Below are positions 21,501 to 33,800 of a DNA stretch of 64,000 bases, one piece after another. A program made the position numbers and the translations under genes. Within the stretch, counting starts at the first letter, position 1. Every line of letters begins with the position of its first letter. Source of the stretch: Tulasnella sp. 424 (taxonomy: Eukaryota; Basidiomycota; Agaricomycetes; Cantharellales; Tulasnellaceae); contig WSUB01000062.1 of the NCBI GenBank assembly GCA_019633425.1, forward strand, positions 8,907 through 72,906, in the 5' to 3' direction. A model generated the notes under the pieces. It ran no database searches. It was not told the origin of the DNA and worked only from the letters and a program-made list of their open reading frames with translations.

Positions 21501-22168
21501 CGGGAAGCGGCGCGAAGAGCCCGGTCACGGTTGCTGTGGTGCCGCGCTGCACGAGCCCGGTCAGTCAGAAGTTACTCCAGATCACGAAAGCGGATCATAC
21601 CTGTCTAGCTACTTTTCCTTCGCTGCTTTTAAGCTTGCCACTTCGTTCCATCTCTAAGACAGTTCCCATCGGTGCTTCGCTGGCAGTGGCGGTGGTGAAA
21701 ACGACGCTTTCCGACAGCGCGCAGATCGACGAAAGAGCCTCTCCTCGAAAGCCAAACGACCGCACAATTGTTAGATCCTCAAAATTAGCCAGCTTTGAAG
21801 TGTGGTGCTTGAGCGCTGCACGAGGGGAGCAGCGTTAAAAGCGCGACGGAACCCGAAAAAAAACAAAACATTATTGCTTACCAAGCCCTTCATAGTTTTC
21901 TTTCGAAATGCCTGATCCGTTGTCTATAACTTCAAGAGATTTCACGCCATGATCCTTAAATCTGACCTCTGTGCATAGGTTCAACAAAGTCCAATCCTCT
22001 ACGAATTCGATATGGCCCACCAATGTTGGTTGCTCCCGCGTCAAGGCTATTTTCAACGAGCTCCTTGACGGCCGTCTGAAGGTCAGTAACGACCTGACCG
22101 GAAGTGATCCGATGTACGGACGCGCGGTCGATGGGTTTTATGGAGTCTGAGGTTTGAGCATCACTCAT
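18521..22168 (-). CDS. PMS1: DNA mismatch-repair endonuclease, PMS1/PMS2 type
   Basis: MutL-alpha subunit that partners MLH1 and nicks the nascent strand in mismatch repair (nucleus). The N-terminal GHKL ATPase is clear: [14 protein letters not shown] (Mg/ATP-binding Glu and Asn), IDNGSGIS, and GFRGEALSS in successive exons, then the transducer domain ([20 protein letters not shown] and [19 protein letters not shown]). A long acidic, Ser/Pro-rich linker (20576 to about 19420) follows. The C-terminal domain has VGQFNKGFI, the endonuclease metal motif [12 protein letters not shown] (matching DQHA-x2-E-x4-E), [13 protein letters not shown] and NCPHGRPTM. All catalytic motifs are present, so it is predicted active. 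The last intron splits just after VSQMST. Start ATG 22168 gives [14 protein letters not shown], directly before the conserved N-terminus. The gene ends 230 bp beyond the tRNA-Gln and begins 130 bp from the next same-strand gene. Confidence 0.93.
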
Positions 22169-22298
22169 ATTTCTGGCCTTGAGCCGTGCAAGAAGCGCGG
22201 GTGGTGGAGGAAAACAACAAACGAGGTGGCGCGGACAAACAACACGCGTTACATAATCCAAGACAATCCGGTTCACAGGTCCTCTCGGAAAAGTCCAG

Positions 22299-24231
22299 CT
22301 AGCCAATCGCTCGAAGCCATGCTCTGGCTTCTTCGATTCTCTTATCAACGATTGCGGTAACAACCTCGCCGGGTGTCCCATGGCTCCATTCCGGCACGTC
22401 CACCCCTCGGCCGCCGGCAGCATCCAAACGTTTGATGTCTTCTTGAGCCAAGACAACGCAGTTCTCCACGGACAACGGCTCCGTCACGTCCCATCGACTT
22501 AATAGGGGCCGCTGTGGGATAAGGTGCGGCGGAACAATTGTGCGACCTCGGTGAAGGTCCTCGAAAATGAAGGCAATGTCGTTCTCGTCGATTGGCAATC
22601 GTCTAGACACAGGAGAGATATGAGTTTTGGCTAAATGGAAACCGGGTGAGGAACGTACTCTGGGATGCCATTGTTTCCTGCCACCTTGGCCTCACGAGCG
22701 GTTAGATCCCGCAAGAGCTTCTCGTATAGCTTTTTGCGGTTGCGGTTTGCCAATGGGTTGAGGATCGGCTTTCCTGCCAATTCGCAGATAATGTAGGTGG
22801 CGATATGCAGACCAAAAATAGACGGTAACGGCCCTACGAAGATGACGTGTTAGAACCCGAGGACTCCCACCGGCAATTTCTATCGACATACCGAGCACAG
22901 GGAGGATCCTGACCCGGAAATTATCGAACGGTCCCAGTTCATTCACCGCGCCTTTAGAAACCTCATGTTCGGGCAATGGAAGCAGTTTGACATCTCCGGG
23001 AACCTCCGTTGAGTATACCACACTAGAAAGGCATTATGATCAATTCCCGCTGCGGAAGCTGGGTCAGGGCCAACGTACGGAATACCATCAACAATTCCAT
23101 CTTGACGGAGGCCTCTCCGGACCGATCTCGCGAGTGGGTCCTCGTACGTATTTGATATGTCACTAATCCCACGAGAGATCCAAGTCAGCCGAAGTAATGT
23201 TTAGGGGTCGACGGGAAACATCTACCTTATCTGGACCCTTGTAGGGTCGCATTTTGCACCGGCTCCCATGGATGCGAATACCTGCGATTCGGAAGATGAG
23301 AACCACGGTCAAGCTCGGTGCTTTCGGTTATACCTTAATACCCCGCTTGCGGCAGTACTTGAGAAGCTCGACCTATGAAGCAGGTGTCAGCAAAGCGGCT
23401 TGATTTATGCCGGTCTTGATGCGATACCTTTGTGTTGATATTGTCAATTGCGTCTGTGTAAAGGACGGTCAACATCATTATAGCCCTGACTCCCGTATTT
23501 GCTCACCAACCAATTACCCAATCCACATCGCCTTCGAGTAAACTCTCCCCCTGTTTGCCCGGCTGCCATATCTCCTGTCGAGCCTCGATTTCTGCCCACG
23601 GTGCGACCTTCTCGAAGAACTTCTTGCAGGCGAGAACTTTCGGGGTGCCAACATCTGCGAGCTCGGCCACAGCATGTCGGTTTAATGAAGAGAGCGTGAC
23701 CATGTCAAAGTCGACCAGCCTCAAGGAGGATACACCCCTTTGAGAACATCACAAGTGGAAGTCAGTCCACGATTCGGTGCCGGGGCTATGCTGTAAACGG
23801 GGGACTTACGACCGCACGAGCATAACCGCCGCCCAGCTACCAACTCCGCCGCATCCTACCACCACAACCCGACCCTTCCGAACTTTATTCATGGCCTCCT
23901 CTCCAAAGAACGAATAATTTCGAGCCAGTTGCTCCCGGATCAGAGTCTCGTCATAGCCGGTATTCCCGGCCTGTTCTTGAAGAAAGTCATCCAATGACTT
24001 GGCGGCATTTTCGACGACATCCAACACCGATTGCTTGTCATCTGTGCTCTTCCCTTCTTCGAGTCCGTAAACGTCTTCCCGGGCCCGCCTTCTCAACTCC
24101 TCCCTTCGACTTCGAGCCTGGGCTAGTCGGAATAGTTCAACGGCGGATAGCGTCACGACCGACGCAGTGATTGCAACAAGAGTGAGTTTAGCTGCTTCGC
24201 TGTTTACTGAAGGAAGCCAGCGGGAGCTCAT
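22299..24231 (-). CDS. tRNA threonylcarbamoyladenosine dehydratase (TcdA/Tcd1-2 family)
   Basis: E1-like ThiF-fold enzyme that cyclises t6A37 of tRNA to ct6A using ATP. Exon 1 (24231-23810) starts with a hydrophobic N-terminal segment (LTLVAITASVVTLSAVELF), fitting the mitochondrial outer-membrane location of yeast Tcd1/Tcd2. The nucleotide-binding loop GRVVVVGCGGVGSW comes next. Later exons carry LRLVDFDMVTLSSLNRHAV (acidic residue plus Asn-Arg finger), VIDAIDNINTKVELLKYC, FASMGAGAKCDPTRVQ and DISNTYEDPLARSVRRGLR, all in the family order. A C-terminal extension (ENDIAFIFEDLHRGRTIVPP onwards) is typical of eukaryotic members. At least six introns. It is same-strand and upstream of the PMS gene; no functional link is expected. 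Confidence 0.9.
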
Positions 24232-27200
24232 GATTGACGGAAGAAGAAAATGGAATAGACCTCGTGGCCGAAACGAGTCTGAAAATCAAACCGTGAGATA
24301 ATTCGGGATTGAACATATTTGTTTCGGCTCGGACTATGACGTCATCGCAGTCTAATTTTGTATCGGGATTGGCTGTTCCTCGGACCCCCCGCCGATTTGC
24401 CCTGAACGCTTTAGGAAGCGATTATGGTTGCGGCATCCAGTACGCAAACACCGAGCCCAAATGTGGGAAAACCTTTCCGACATTGGAGTTCGCTGGCTAT
24501 TGCACACTGCCCATCCGCTCTATTGGATATTGGCGCACACGTTGCGCTTTTACTTTACTTTGGTTTTTCCACCCTCAATAACTATTCTGCTTTGAAAGGA
24601 GATTAATTGCGGTCGTCCCCTTAGGGTTCACTTCTCGAGGATCTCAAAACAAACCAGACCCGCCGACGGAGTGACATACCCCAGAAATGCGTGGCTCGTG
24701 GTTCGATCAATCTGGGGCTGTGAAATGTCTTTCCTCAAAACAGACGCATCTCCTATAGAATCAGCTTTGCTCTCTCGACTCTGCTCCTAGGCACGCTATT
24801 TCTCCGCCCCGGATACCTTGTTGGGAGGAACTCAGCGAATATCCCGGAGAGAAGCGGTTGCGCCACGTTGAGCCAAGTCTCCGCACGGGAACTTCCGGAA
24901 TTCTCTCTCAAGCACGTCGGCGAGGTTTGAAGATCATCCAATTAAACTACACCGGCGACAATAATGCCGACGTCCCCGTCAAGCTAATTTCAATTGTAAA
25001 TTTTCCCTATCCAAGAACGGGCTTTAGAGTCCGGAGTGGAGGGTCCACCCTCGGTGTGTCCTTGACCGAACAGCGGCTTGGGTCAAGACGGGGAAGCTGT
25101 CTTCGATGCACACACCCCTCCCGAAATAAGCGTGGGAGGGACCGCCGATCAAGAGGGGATAACGGTTTCAAGAAGAGCCCAAAATGCTGGTTGGTGGCAT
25201 CAGATGTGGCTTTTGGCCACAGTCTTTTCACAAAACAACTTCACATTCGCCCTGGCACGTTGTGAGAGGTTAAACGCATAGCCGGCGGCGCAAGCCAGTA
25301 CAAACGCCTGCCTTTGATTTTGGCCGGGTACAGACTCATCCCGCCAACTTCGAGGGGCGAAAACAATATTTCATATTTTTGGAGAACCACGGCCCTGATA
25401 CTGCGGCAGTCACAACATCGGCAGTGCCACCGCAACAGAGAAAAAGACTTCGGCCCAAGCAGCCGGACCACCCGCAGGTCCAAGACTCCGTTGAAACCGG
25501 AGTGCAGACAATCAGAGGATGGCATAGAACCTAGAAGTCTAGGCGGAACGCTTGAGCGAGGGAAGAAACCACAACATTAGGGATGTAGGGGGGATTCTTG
25601 CCTTGTTGAAGTCCCAATGACGTAGGCGCAGCATTATATGTGATGATAGGATAAGTTCCGAGGGGGCCTTTCGGGATCGCAGTTCCGCTCAGTTGAAGCC
25701 GCTGTACATGTTGGTGATAGTGTGCAAGCTATGCGAGAGGCATCTCGGCTAGACAGGTCAGACGACCATTCAATTATTTATGATTGGATGCAATTGCGGT
25801 GCTCAGAGTCCTATCGGATACTAGGAAAGCAAAAGGCGAGCTATAATTCACGCAGAGAGTCAGCGAGATAAGGTATAATGTGTTATTCGCACAAGTGGTT
25901 TTTAAGCGCTCGGCGTCAGGGCCATCAGTCGATCATGGGCCTGTTAGTCTGAAAGGATTTAGCTTCGGAGTAATCAACATGATCCAGTGTTGAGCATCTT
26001 TGCGAGCAAAGACGGGACAGGTGTCGGGGAGTGGGGAGGCGGTGATGTCCGCTAACATGGTGATCTCGGTCAAGACCGCCTCAAATAGCTCTCAAAGACG
26101 CCGAGGCGCGCACGAAGCGGTATCGGAGGAAGGGGGTGTGAGCTACCTGAGTAACAGTAGGATGGTGACTTTTAAGGTTCCCAGCCATACATCCTCCTAA
26201 AAAAGAAGACTGATACCCAAGGTTAACGGGTATAGGATTTGCCCGGTTCGTTCCGTTTGTTGTGAGCAGTGGCGAATCGACAACTCAACCGAAGCACACA
26301 AACAATTCACACTCTTTGCACGTTGGTTGTTACCTCACCTTCTCTTTTCGATGATGATCATTTGAAAGTTTGGGATATCACGACGGAGTGTGTGGTTCGC
26401 GGGAAACAAATGGAAGAGCCCTCGGAGACTGAATAGCCCAGTATCCTAGGGTTCGAGTTCCTCTTCATCTACGCCAGGCCCACAACATCAGGAACGTCCT
26501 TATGAGGATGAGGTCTGTTAAGCCTCCATGAATGTGGACCGTAACCCAATCCGACGGATGCGTTCGACTTCCATATCCGTTACCTTCACCCTGTTGTTTG
26601 CGTGATTATTTCTATCCATGAGTAGAGACCTTGAGAAATTGAGTCATATGCAACGTGGTGGTGGGAATATGTTAGGTAAGAGAATGTTCCGATCGTTCAG
26701 CGTGCGTGGAACTATGGACGGTCGAAAAACTAAAACAATACGCCTATGCAACCTTGACGCCTGAATAGATATTCCTAAGAGTAAGTAAAATAAACCTTAG
26801 CTTCATTTGGTGGCGGTGAACGATTAGGGTGGGATGGGCACAAGCCTTTCGGGGCAGTGGGGAAACCGGGCGTTTGACTGATCGGGCAGGTGGCCCTGAA
26901 CAGGTCATTCCTCGAACCCCAAAACATTGTGAAAAACATGTGCCAGCGAATAGCATTGACAGCCATTTGAAATAGTCAAATTCCATATGAGGATGTCGTC
27001 CTTCGGACCGGGCACTTGATCTTGAGAAGTCGGTTCTTTCGCCGTGGGGAAGGATGCCAGGTCTCTCGTCAATTAAGCTTGAATCAAGCAGGAACGAGAT
27101 AAGAGCTAAAGAAATCGACGAATGTTGATACGCATTGCAAGAGAACGTGCGTTTTGGTCGTCTTCAGGACAGGAATTGTGTTGGCTGACCTTGCAACTGT

Positions 27201-28370
27201 TTTATGCAACCGAGAAACGCCGCTATGAGCACCCGAAGCAACTTTATGTATTGTTCAAGTCTTACGGGAGGCACCGTATAAGCGAATTTCATACCAAGGG
27301 CAACCGGAACAGTGGTTCCTTATACAGCCAAGCCTCCCCTCAAAATGCTCCCGTGATCCACATGGTTTCTGGCGCAGGTAGCCCCCGAAAAACCAATGAT
27401 GCCAGGCATCCAATTTCGTAGGAAAAGCATCCTTTTACGCGCAAGTTCGCGGCCTGGAATCAGCGCAATCGAGCGCAAGAAGTTTTTTTCGATGGCATGT
27501 CGATCTCGGAGAAAATCGAGGCCAAGGACAGTTCTAAGTTGCTCATCCGGAACCGTCGGATGGCTTGATACACGTGGAAACGTCAGGATATGGGGACGTA
27601 ATCTGACAGAATAAACCGGCAGCGTCTTGGAGGTCTTCCCGCCAGAGGATTCAAGTGCACGGATGGTGGAGGGCACCGATTGAGGGGACCCCATGTGAGC
27701 TTCGGAGATGACTGCATTCACCGAGCCTGCCCCGAGATGACACTGGGCTTAGGTTGTGTATGTAGTGTGAGATTTGGGAACGTCGAGACAAACGGCTGCG
27801 GCGTCGAAGCTAGCTAGTTCGCATGTGTCTCGCATCGAGCTGAATGACGTTGTTACCGGCAGGCCTGACCGGTATAGCGGAACGGAACGATGGCAAGGTG
27901 AGGTGTAGGTGCAGTCGTGGGACGTGCAGCTTGTCGGAGCGGCGCTTCAAGGCTGGGGTGGGGATGAGAGTGTGCAGCAAAAGGTGCAGAGCCTTCCAGT
28001 GCCTTGTTTCTCGACCATCCCCAAGCCGGCCGCGCTTCCTTCGTCTCTCTCTCCTCCAACTCTCTCTCCGTTTCCCATATCTACCCCCTTTCGCTGCTGC
28101 CCGCCTGCTGTCTAAGACTCCGGCCTCCATCAAACCATCTACCTGCCTCTACTGGAACGAAGCCTCCCTGAACCAAATACCCGGACATCTCGCATCACCA
28201 ACAGAACCCGATCCGTATCGGTGACCCAGAAATTCCACACCCCAGGGATTAGTGACAGCAAAATGGTAAGTCGTAGCTGCAATGCTGGACCAGGTCTTTT
28301 GATAAATACTAAAGCTTGATCGTTCCCCAAAACCGCATCAAACCACCGCAACTACTCACGGCGCTCTCCA
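24232..28370. other. Gene-poor region
   Basis: About 4.1 kb with no gene I can support apart from a weak retropepsin-like remnant at 27320-27721. A pyrimidine-rich stretch at about 28030-28110 resembles fungal core promoters and probably serves the velvet gene. An ATG|GTAAGT at 28263 followed by TACTAAAG could be a 5'-UTR intron. Fragmentary ORFs at 24858-25265 and 25314-25580 are unrecognised. Confidence 0.5.
27320..27721 (-). pseudogene. Possible retropepsin-like fragment
   Basis: An open frame of 133 codons includes SVRLRPHILTFPRV followed by TVLGLDFLRDRHA. This echoes the end of retroelement aspartic proteases (ILGxDFLxxH.A). The catalytic D-S/T-G motif is not visible in the same frame and there are no flanking LTRs or reverse transcriptase. 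I treat it as a decayed retroelement piece, with low certainty. Confidence 0.3.
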
Positions 28371-30811
28371 ATGAACTACTACAATCCCACTCCTCGGAGA
28401 CAGGACACGTCCTACATCGGAAAGCCCATCCCTTATGCCCATGGTCCCAACGCTGGAAAGACCATCCGTGCCGAGCTCTCAGAATACCAGAAACCGGATC
28501 TGGGGCGGAAGTCAGTCCAAAATCTCATTTTTCCACTCTTCGTCGAGCTCGTCCCGCACGAATGCAAATTCTAATTCTGACCGGCCTCTCCAGATTCGCC
28601 AAGCGAGACCGTCGCCCACTAGACCCACCTCCGGTAGTCAGGGTAAGACTCTGGGAGGTCTTCGACGCAGGGCTCCCTAGTCAGACTGAACGGGAATTGG
28701 CTGCAGAGTGAGTCCGTTGACATCCGCGCGGATTGCGGTGCGGTTCGCCCCCGTCGCTCCTATCTCGGCATCACTGACGGACGCCCTTGCCTTGCTTTCT
28801 GTAGAGACGTTGAGGTGCAAGGCCTGGTGGCTCACGTCGACCTCTTTCGTGCCAACCCTGATGGATCGATCCAAGTCGACAACCCCACGGAGACTGCGGG
28901 CCTCACCAAGCACTGCTTCGGCTCGTCATTCGTCCATGCCACCCACATCCTAGACCTCACAGGCCAGCCAGCTATCATCTTTGTCTTTGCTGTGAGTCTT
29001 TCCTTTTGTCTCTTGTCATGATATCAACCCCGGCGTCATCGGAAAGCCGGCGGGGTTTGGATCGGACGACCGATCTCGGACCATTCAAACGCCCTCATGC
29101 TGCTCTCGACGCGCAAGCTGTCGTGCCCCGCACGCTCCGCTATGGCCATCTAACGGCCGGTAGCGCCGAGGCATCAGCGGGGCTTTGTCGGGCCTTGAAA
29201 TTGCACTCATCTGACATGCATCCGCCTTTTTTTTTTGTTTTGACGATCAGGACCTCTCTGTCCGGCTTGAAGGAGTGTGGGTACCCTCAGAAACTTGGCG
29301 CCATGACCTTCCCTCATTACTTCCATTTTTCCATTTTCCTTTAGATTCGCCCTGCGATACCGAATATTCGATCTTGTGAGGTATGCTTATGTTCGTAGTC
29401 TCTTTCGTAAACATTGCTCTGAACGGCCGGTTCAGTCGTGTAGAAGGCTCAGACGCAATACCGGTCGCGGCAGAACTCTACGGAGGCATTTTCACCGTCT
29501 ACTCAACCAAAGAGTAGGTCACGAGCTACTGTATGCGGAATGTTCCCTTTTAACCTCTTCGGACGTCAGATTCCCCGGCCTTCAAGCATCAACACCATTA
29601 ACCAAGGTCAGTGAACTCAGCCGAGGCTATTTCACCCTAGCTAAATCCCTTTTTAATATCTATACCTCGCCTGTTGGTGTCGCTCTCGACTCGTTGTCAA
29701 TCTCAAACTTGCGTAACGTCTCAAGCACCTTTCACGATGGGGGGTCCGCGTCAACCTTCGGGAAGGCGAGCGAAAACGAAAAGCGGGTGGCGACGACGAT
29801 GACGATGATGACGACGACGGGGATGACGACGAGGGAGGAGACGCGGATGCCCCAGGGCCTTCCAAGAAGGGAGGGGCCGCTAAAGGTGGACGTGCCAAGG
29901 GAGGTGCCGCAAAGGCTTCCAAGCCAAAAGCTGTTCGCCCCACTGGACCTAGCGATACCTCAATCTCCCAAGCGCATGCCAGCTTCTCCGACTTCCAGAC
30001 CCCCCACCAACCGGAGCTCGCAGGCCCATCAGCAGTCCCCGAATCCCTCTCTCAGTTCCAGTCAACGTCAGGCCACCCAGGCTCAACCTCATCGCCAAAT
30101 AACCGCCCCCAGTCTTCTGCGGGAGTTGACGACAAGGCTCAAGCGCGGGATCCAGGCGGTGCTTCGGACCAACAGACGCAATGGCTCGGAGCTGCCCCAG
30201 TCAGCTGGAGTCGACCCCCACTCGCAACAGCAAACAGCGGAGGGGATTGGAGCAGGCCTCCAACAACCCAACCTATCGCAGGGCAGTCCGCTCCAATTGC
30301 AGACTGGAGCCGAAAGCCGAACAAACAGATCACTGACCCGACAAATCCTCACCAGCGTGGTCAGGAGGGTTCGGGGCCTCCGAGGGAGCAGCCGTCACGA
30401 AAACGGGCCCGCATGACGATGCCGAACGGTGCTTTCGATGCCGATACCGCTCCAGGGCTGTCGCAGCCTAGTCCAGAGGACGTTGCAAGCTTGTCGATCA
30501 GCTCTTCAAGTCGCATGCTATCCGCAGGAAACTCGATGCCTATGAACCAGTCCCCCAATTTCATTGCCTCGACATCGCAGCCTCCCAACTATGCGCAAGT
30601 TCTCTATACCCCTTCGCAACCTCCGGCCCTTGTTCCCGCTCAACGAACCAATTCGTTCAGCCCGGGCAACACGTTCGCTATGCAGCCACCAAACACGGTG
30701 CCGGTAACCACAGGTCATCTTGCAACTCAATCGCCTATCAGCATGCATTCTTCAGCATCCTTCGCCATCCCGTCGTCGACTACTCGATATGGGTATGGAA
30801 GCGCACGATGA
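28371..30811 (+). CDS. Velvet-domain transcriptional regulator (VosA/VelC/Ryp2-like)
   Basis: Fungal-specific DNA-binding regulator linking development and secondary metabolism. Eight exons sum to 1,704 nt (567 residues): 28371-28510, 28594-28707, 28805-28991, 29251-29276, 29345-29380, 29436-29513, 29570-29606, 29726-30811. The velvet fold is at residues about 35-225: KRDRRPLDPPPVVRVRLWEV, VQGLVAHVDLFR, CFGSSFVHATHILDLTGQPA, DLSVRLEGVFALRYRIFDL, AELYGGIFTVYSTKEFPGL, STPLTKHLSRWGVRVN. A run of nine Asp and a Lys/Gly-rich basic stretch follow, then a Ser/Pro/Gln-rich tail with a likely nuclear signal (SRKRAR). An N-terminal velvet domain with a long disordered C-terminus fits VosA/VelC better than VeA or VelB, but family assignment needs a tree. 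The 26-bp exon 4 and the 119-bp last intron are unusual in size. Confidence 0.88.
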
Positions 30812-33800
30812 CACACTTCCCTCTCTTGGCCCTGCACTTCTCCGTTATCAATTTTACCTGTTACCCCAACCATTTTAGTACCACGAACGTTTGATGACGC
30901 TCTTCGTTTGCTTGTATGATATTACTGTAGCTACGCTGTCATGCTGACAACTTGCATGGATATATTATTGCCTTTGTCTGAGCTTGCCGGGCCCAGTCGT
31001 ACGGTAACAACGCTGACGGCCTCAATTTCTTCCCAGAGAAGTGGGGTGCGTGTTGAGGCTTGGGTTGGACCCTAGACTGTCTAACCTTGGGAATGAGTTT
31101 GCCACGCACAGGATCTTTACATGAGGTGAGATAAGAACTTAGGAGGCTGGAGTCTTCCTTGTGCGGTGCGGTGCTGCGCGAGGTGAAGTTCTGGCTCGCT
31201 CCGGAAAGCGGACGATTTACAGCGCGTGGTAAAGACGTGGCCAAGCACCTGGGCAGCCCGAGTCAGATCATCATCTCTAGCTCAGGGACTCGCTGAGCCC
31301 TGATAGCATTTTCTGGGATCATTTTTCTGAATTAAGCTCGTAGATCACCGTTAGTGGGTCCGCACGAGCGGGAGAGCGGCTTAGGCTGGGGAATTAGGTC
31401 GCAGAAGCTTGGGGCGGGGGTCTAGTGGGACTAGGAGAGAACACTCGATCGGACCATCAGATAAATGGAGTATGAAATGACGTTCAGCAATCGGGGGGTT
31501 TACAGGTACAGAGGGAGCTTGTGAAGAGAAACGACAGTCAACAACGAGGAACGTCGCAGTGGGGCCTCTCCGTTGTTCACGGGGTGCTAGACGGACCGAA
31601 TACGGCGGTGGGATTAGTACAGCATGCCTCTACGTCCAATACGATATATGAATGGCCCAGACCGAGTTGAACGAGCTTTACAGGCGGTATGGTGGCGTTA
31701 TTCCGTGTCCGGGCGCTACGATCTAGCATGCGGTCGACGTCGAACTCGTCTGATCCCGCCTGCTACCAGCACTTACGTATGGGAAAATTTGAATTCGATA
31801 CAGATCATAGCCTGTAACGCTAAGACGCTTATGTATATATATGCTTTCCAATGTGTCCCCCTACAGTAATTGGGTTCCGCATATGATACTGTACGTCTAT
31901 TCGGTAACTAAACCACTGCCCCCGCCTCGTGCCTTGCAGCGGCGTACGACGTGGTCAAAAAAGTTACGGAGGACGAGACGCTATGCATGGAGCCTTGGGT
32001 GGTGCTAGAGATGTTCGCCAATCGCGGTGGCTGAATTGGCGTTCAGTTCGTGGATTTCTGGAGCCGGCGGCACTCCCCGAGTGTTTCCAGGAAGCGGCAT
32101 CTAATGCGGGCGCTGGACAGCCCAGTCCAAAATCCCTGGACTTAGACAACTAGCTAGACCTAAAATAATGAAAATCGTGACGTATGTTGAAGACTGGCGT
32201 TAGCCTTCCTCTGTGCAACAAGCGAGATCTCGCAGATTGACTGCAATTCCAGGCTCTCGGCCCGACGGACCTAAGGACGGCGTTAGCGGCTCACGTCAGG
32301 GTGAGACGTAATCCATGCTGCCCTTTCTCGCTTTCGCCCTCATCTCTTTCCTTACTACGACTTCAAAACACGCAATTGTACGGGAGAAGTAGACAATTAT
32401 CAAGCAGCTAGCTTAGCGCTTCCATCACCAGGAACTCCGGTGGTTTGATGAGATTCCATGCCGGCCAGCTCGCTTGGCTGCTGCGTCAAAATCTTTCTGC
32501 CGCCTGTCCGTAAAGCCTCGGACCCAGGTCATATTGGTAAGATCATACGCGAAGATGAATCTGCTTATTATGTATTACTGGCCGGAGCTTTGCCGGGCCG
32601 TCACTCGGGTTGGTTTCTAACCGGCCGGTCCCGTAGGGCTACCGCGGAGAAGGGTTCGCACGAGATGCCGACTACGTAGGACTCCAAATCACCAATTCTC
32701 CTACCTCACAAGAGCCGCTCGATAGAGGGGCACTATTTCTTCCTTCGGCTTGCTTAGCTGAGGTCCGTCTGAGGTTTGTAACCGCGACGCTGACGAAAAC
32801 CGTAGCCGGATCATGAAGGACTGCGGTCTTCAGCCGTCCCCAAGCCTATCGAGACGAACGTACCTTTACCAAGCCCGTAAGCTGATAACACTCTGACCCC
32901 TTCCTGACGCAGTCTCAGTTGATATATGGAGGGATATCAAGCCACAGCTTTCGAGGTAATCATGTCCCTGGTTAAGTTGATGCCATAGGGAATTTTAATA
33001 TCGACTGGACTGTTACATTCTGTCAACATAAAAGCTCACGACGCGTCATACGATCCATCTAGGCGAATCATTCCAAGGAAAGCCTCGATCTTTCAACGCG
33101 CCAGTCAGCTGCAATGTTTCTTCAGACCTTCAAAGTAACTTACCAGCTTCAAAACATACAGCAGTGGATTAAAGTATAGTAATTTTCTTATGATATGTTG
33201 ATGACTCAGATCAAGTAGAAGTCCATGTGGCAGATTGCGAGCGTATGCTATCCGGCAAAGGTTTGTCAACCCCAAAAGGCCCACATTGCGATGACTCGAA
33301 CTCATGCTTAAGGTTATAGAGCCTACCGCGGACTTATATGCTGCTAATCATACCTTTGGCTGACTAGATCATTCTCAAAGCGGGTGCCCATCTCTTGTAT
33401 GCTTGCCAAGCCCATATTGCGCCGGCACTTTTCGGGAACCGGCCCTGGACCATTGTCAGTGATCTCCTATCTCGCCTCCGCTGACTGATATATTGTTGCT
33501 GCAATCAGTATTATCATCAGGTTTGTCGCTTAAACTCTCCTCTTTAAGGACTGCTCGGCGTTGCATAGAAGGCATTGACGCCCAAGTCTTCGTTCAGGCC
33601 CGTATCGGCCCACTCCAAGCTTGAATCTCCAAAAAGCATTCAAAGTTAAGACTACAGTCTCCAAAAATGGTTCTTGCAGTCCAGATCAATGTCATGGTCA
33701 ATCAACACCGGATCCGATTTTAATGTTTGGCATTCGTGGACCTGTCTATGGCTTCGAGGTTGGTTCAGACCTGACTTTAAAATGGCTTGCAACTCTTGTC

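Noticed and set aside
24858..25580. Possible gene encoding EKRLRHVEPSLRTGTSG and GLKIIQLNYTGDN segments
   Set aside because: Frames do not link through convincing introns and no family is recognised.
26440..26475. Second tRNA T-arm-like sequence
   Set aside because: The stem does not pair and no cloverleaf can be drawn upstream.
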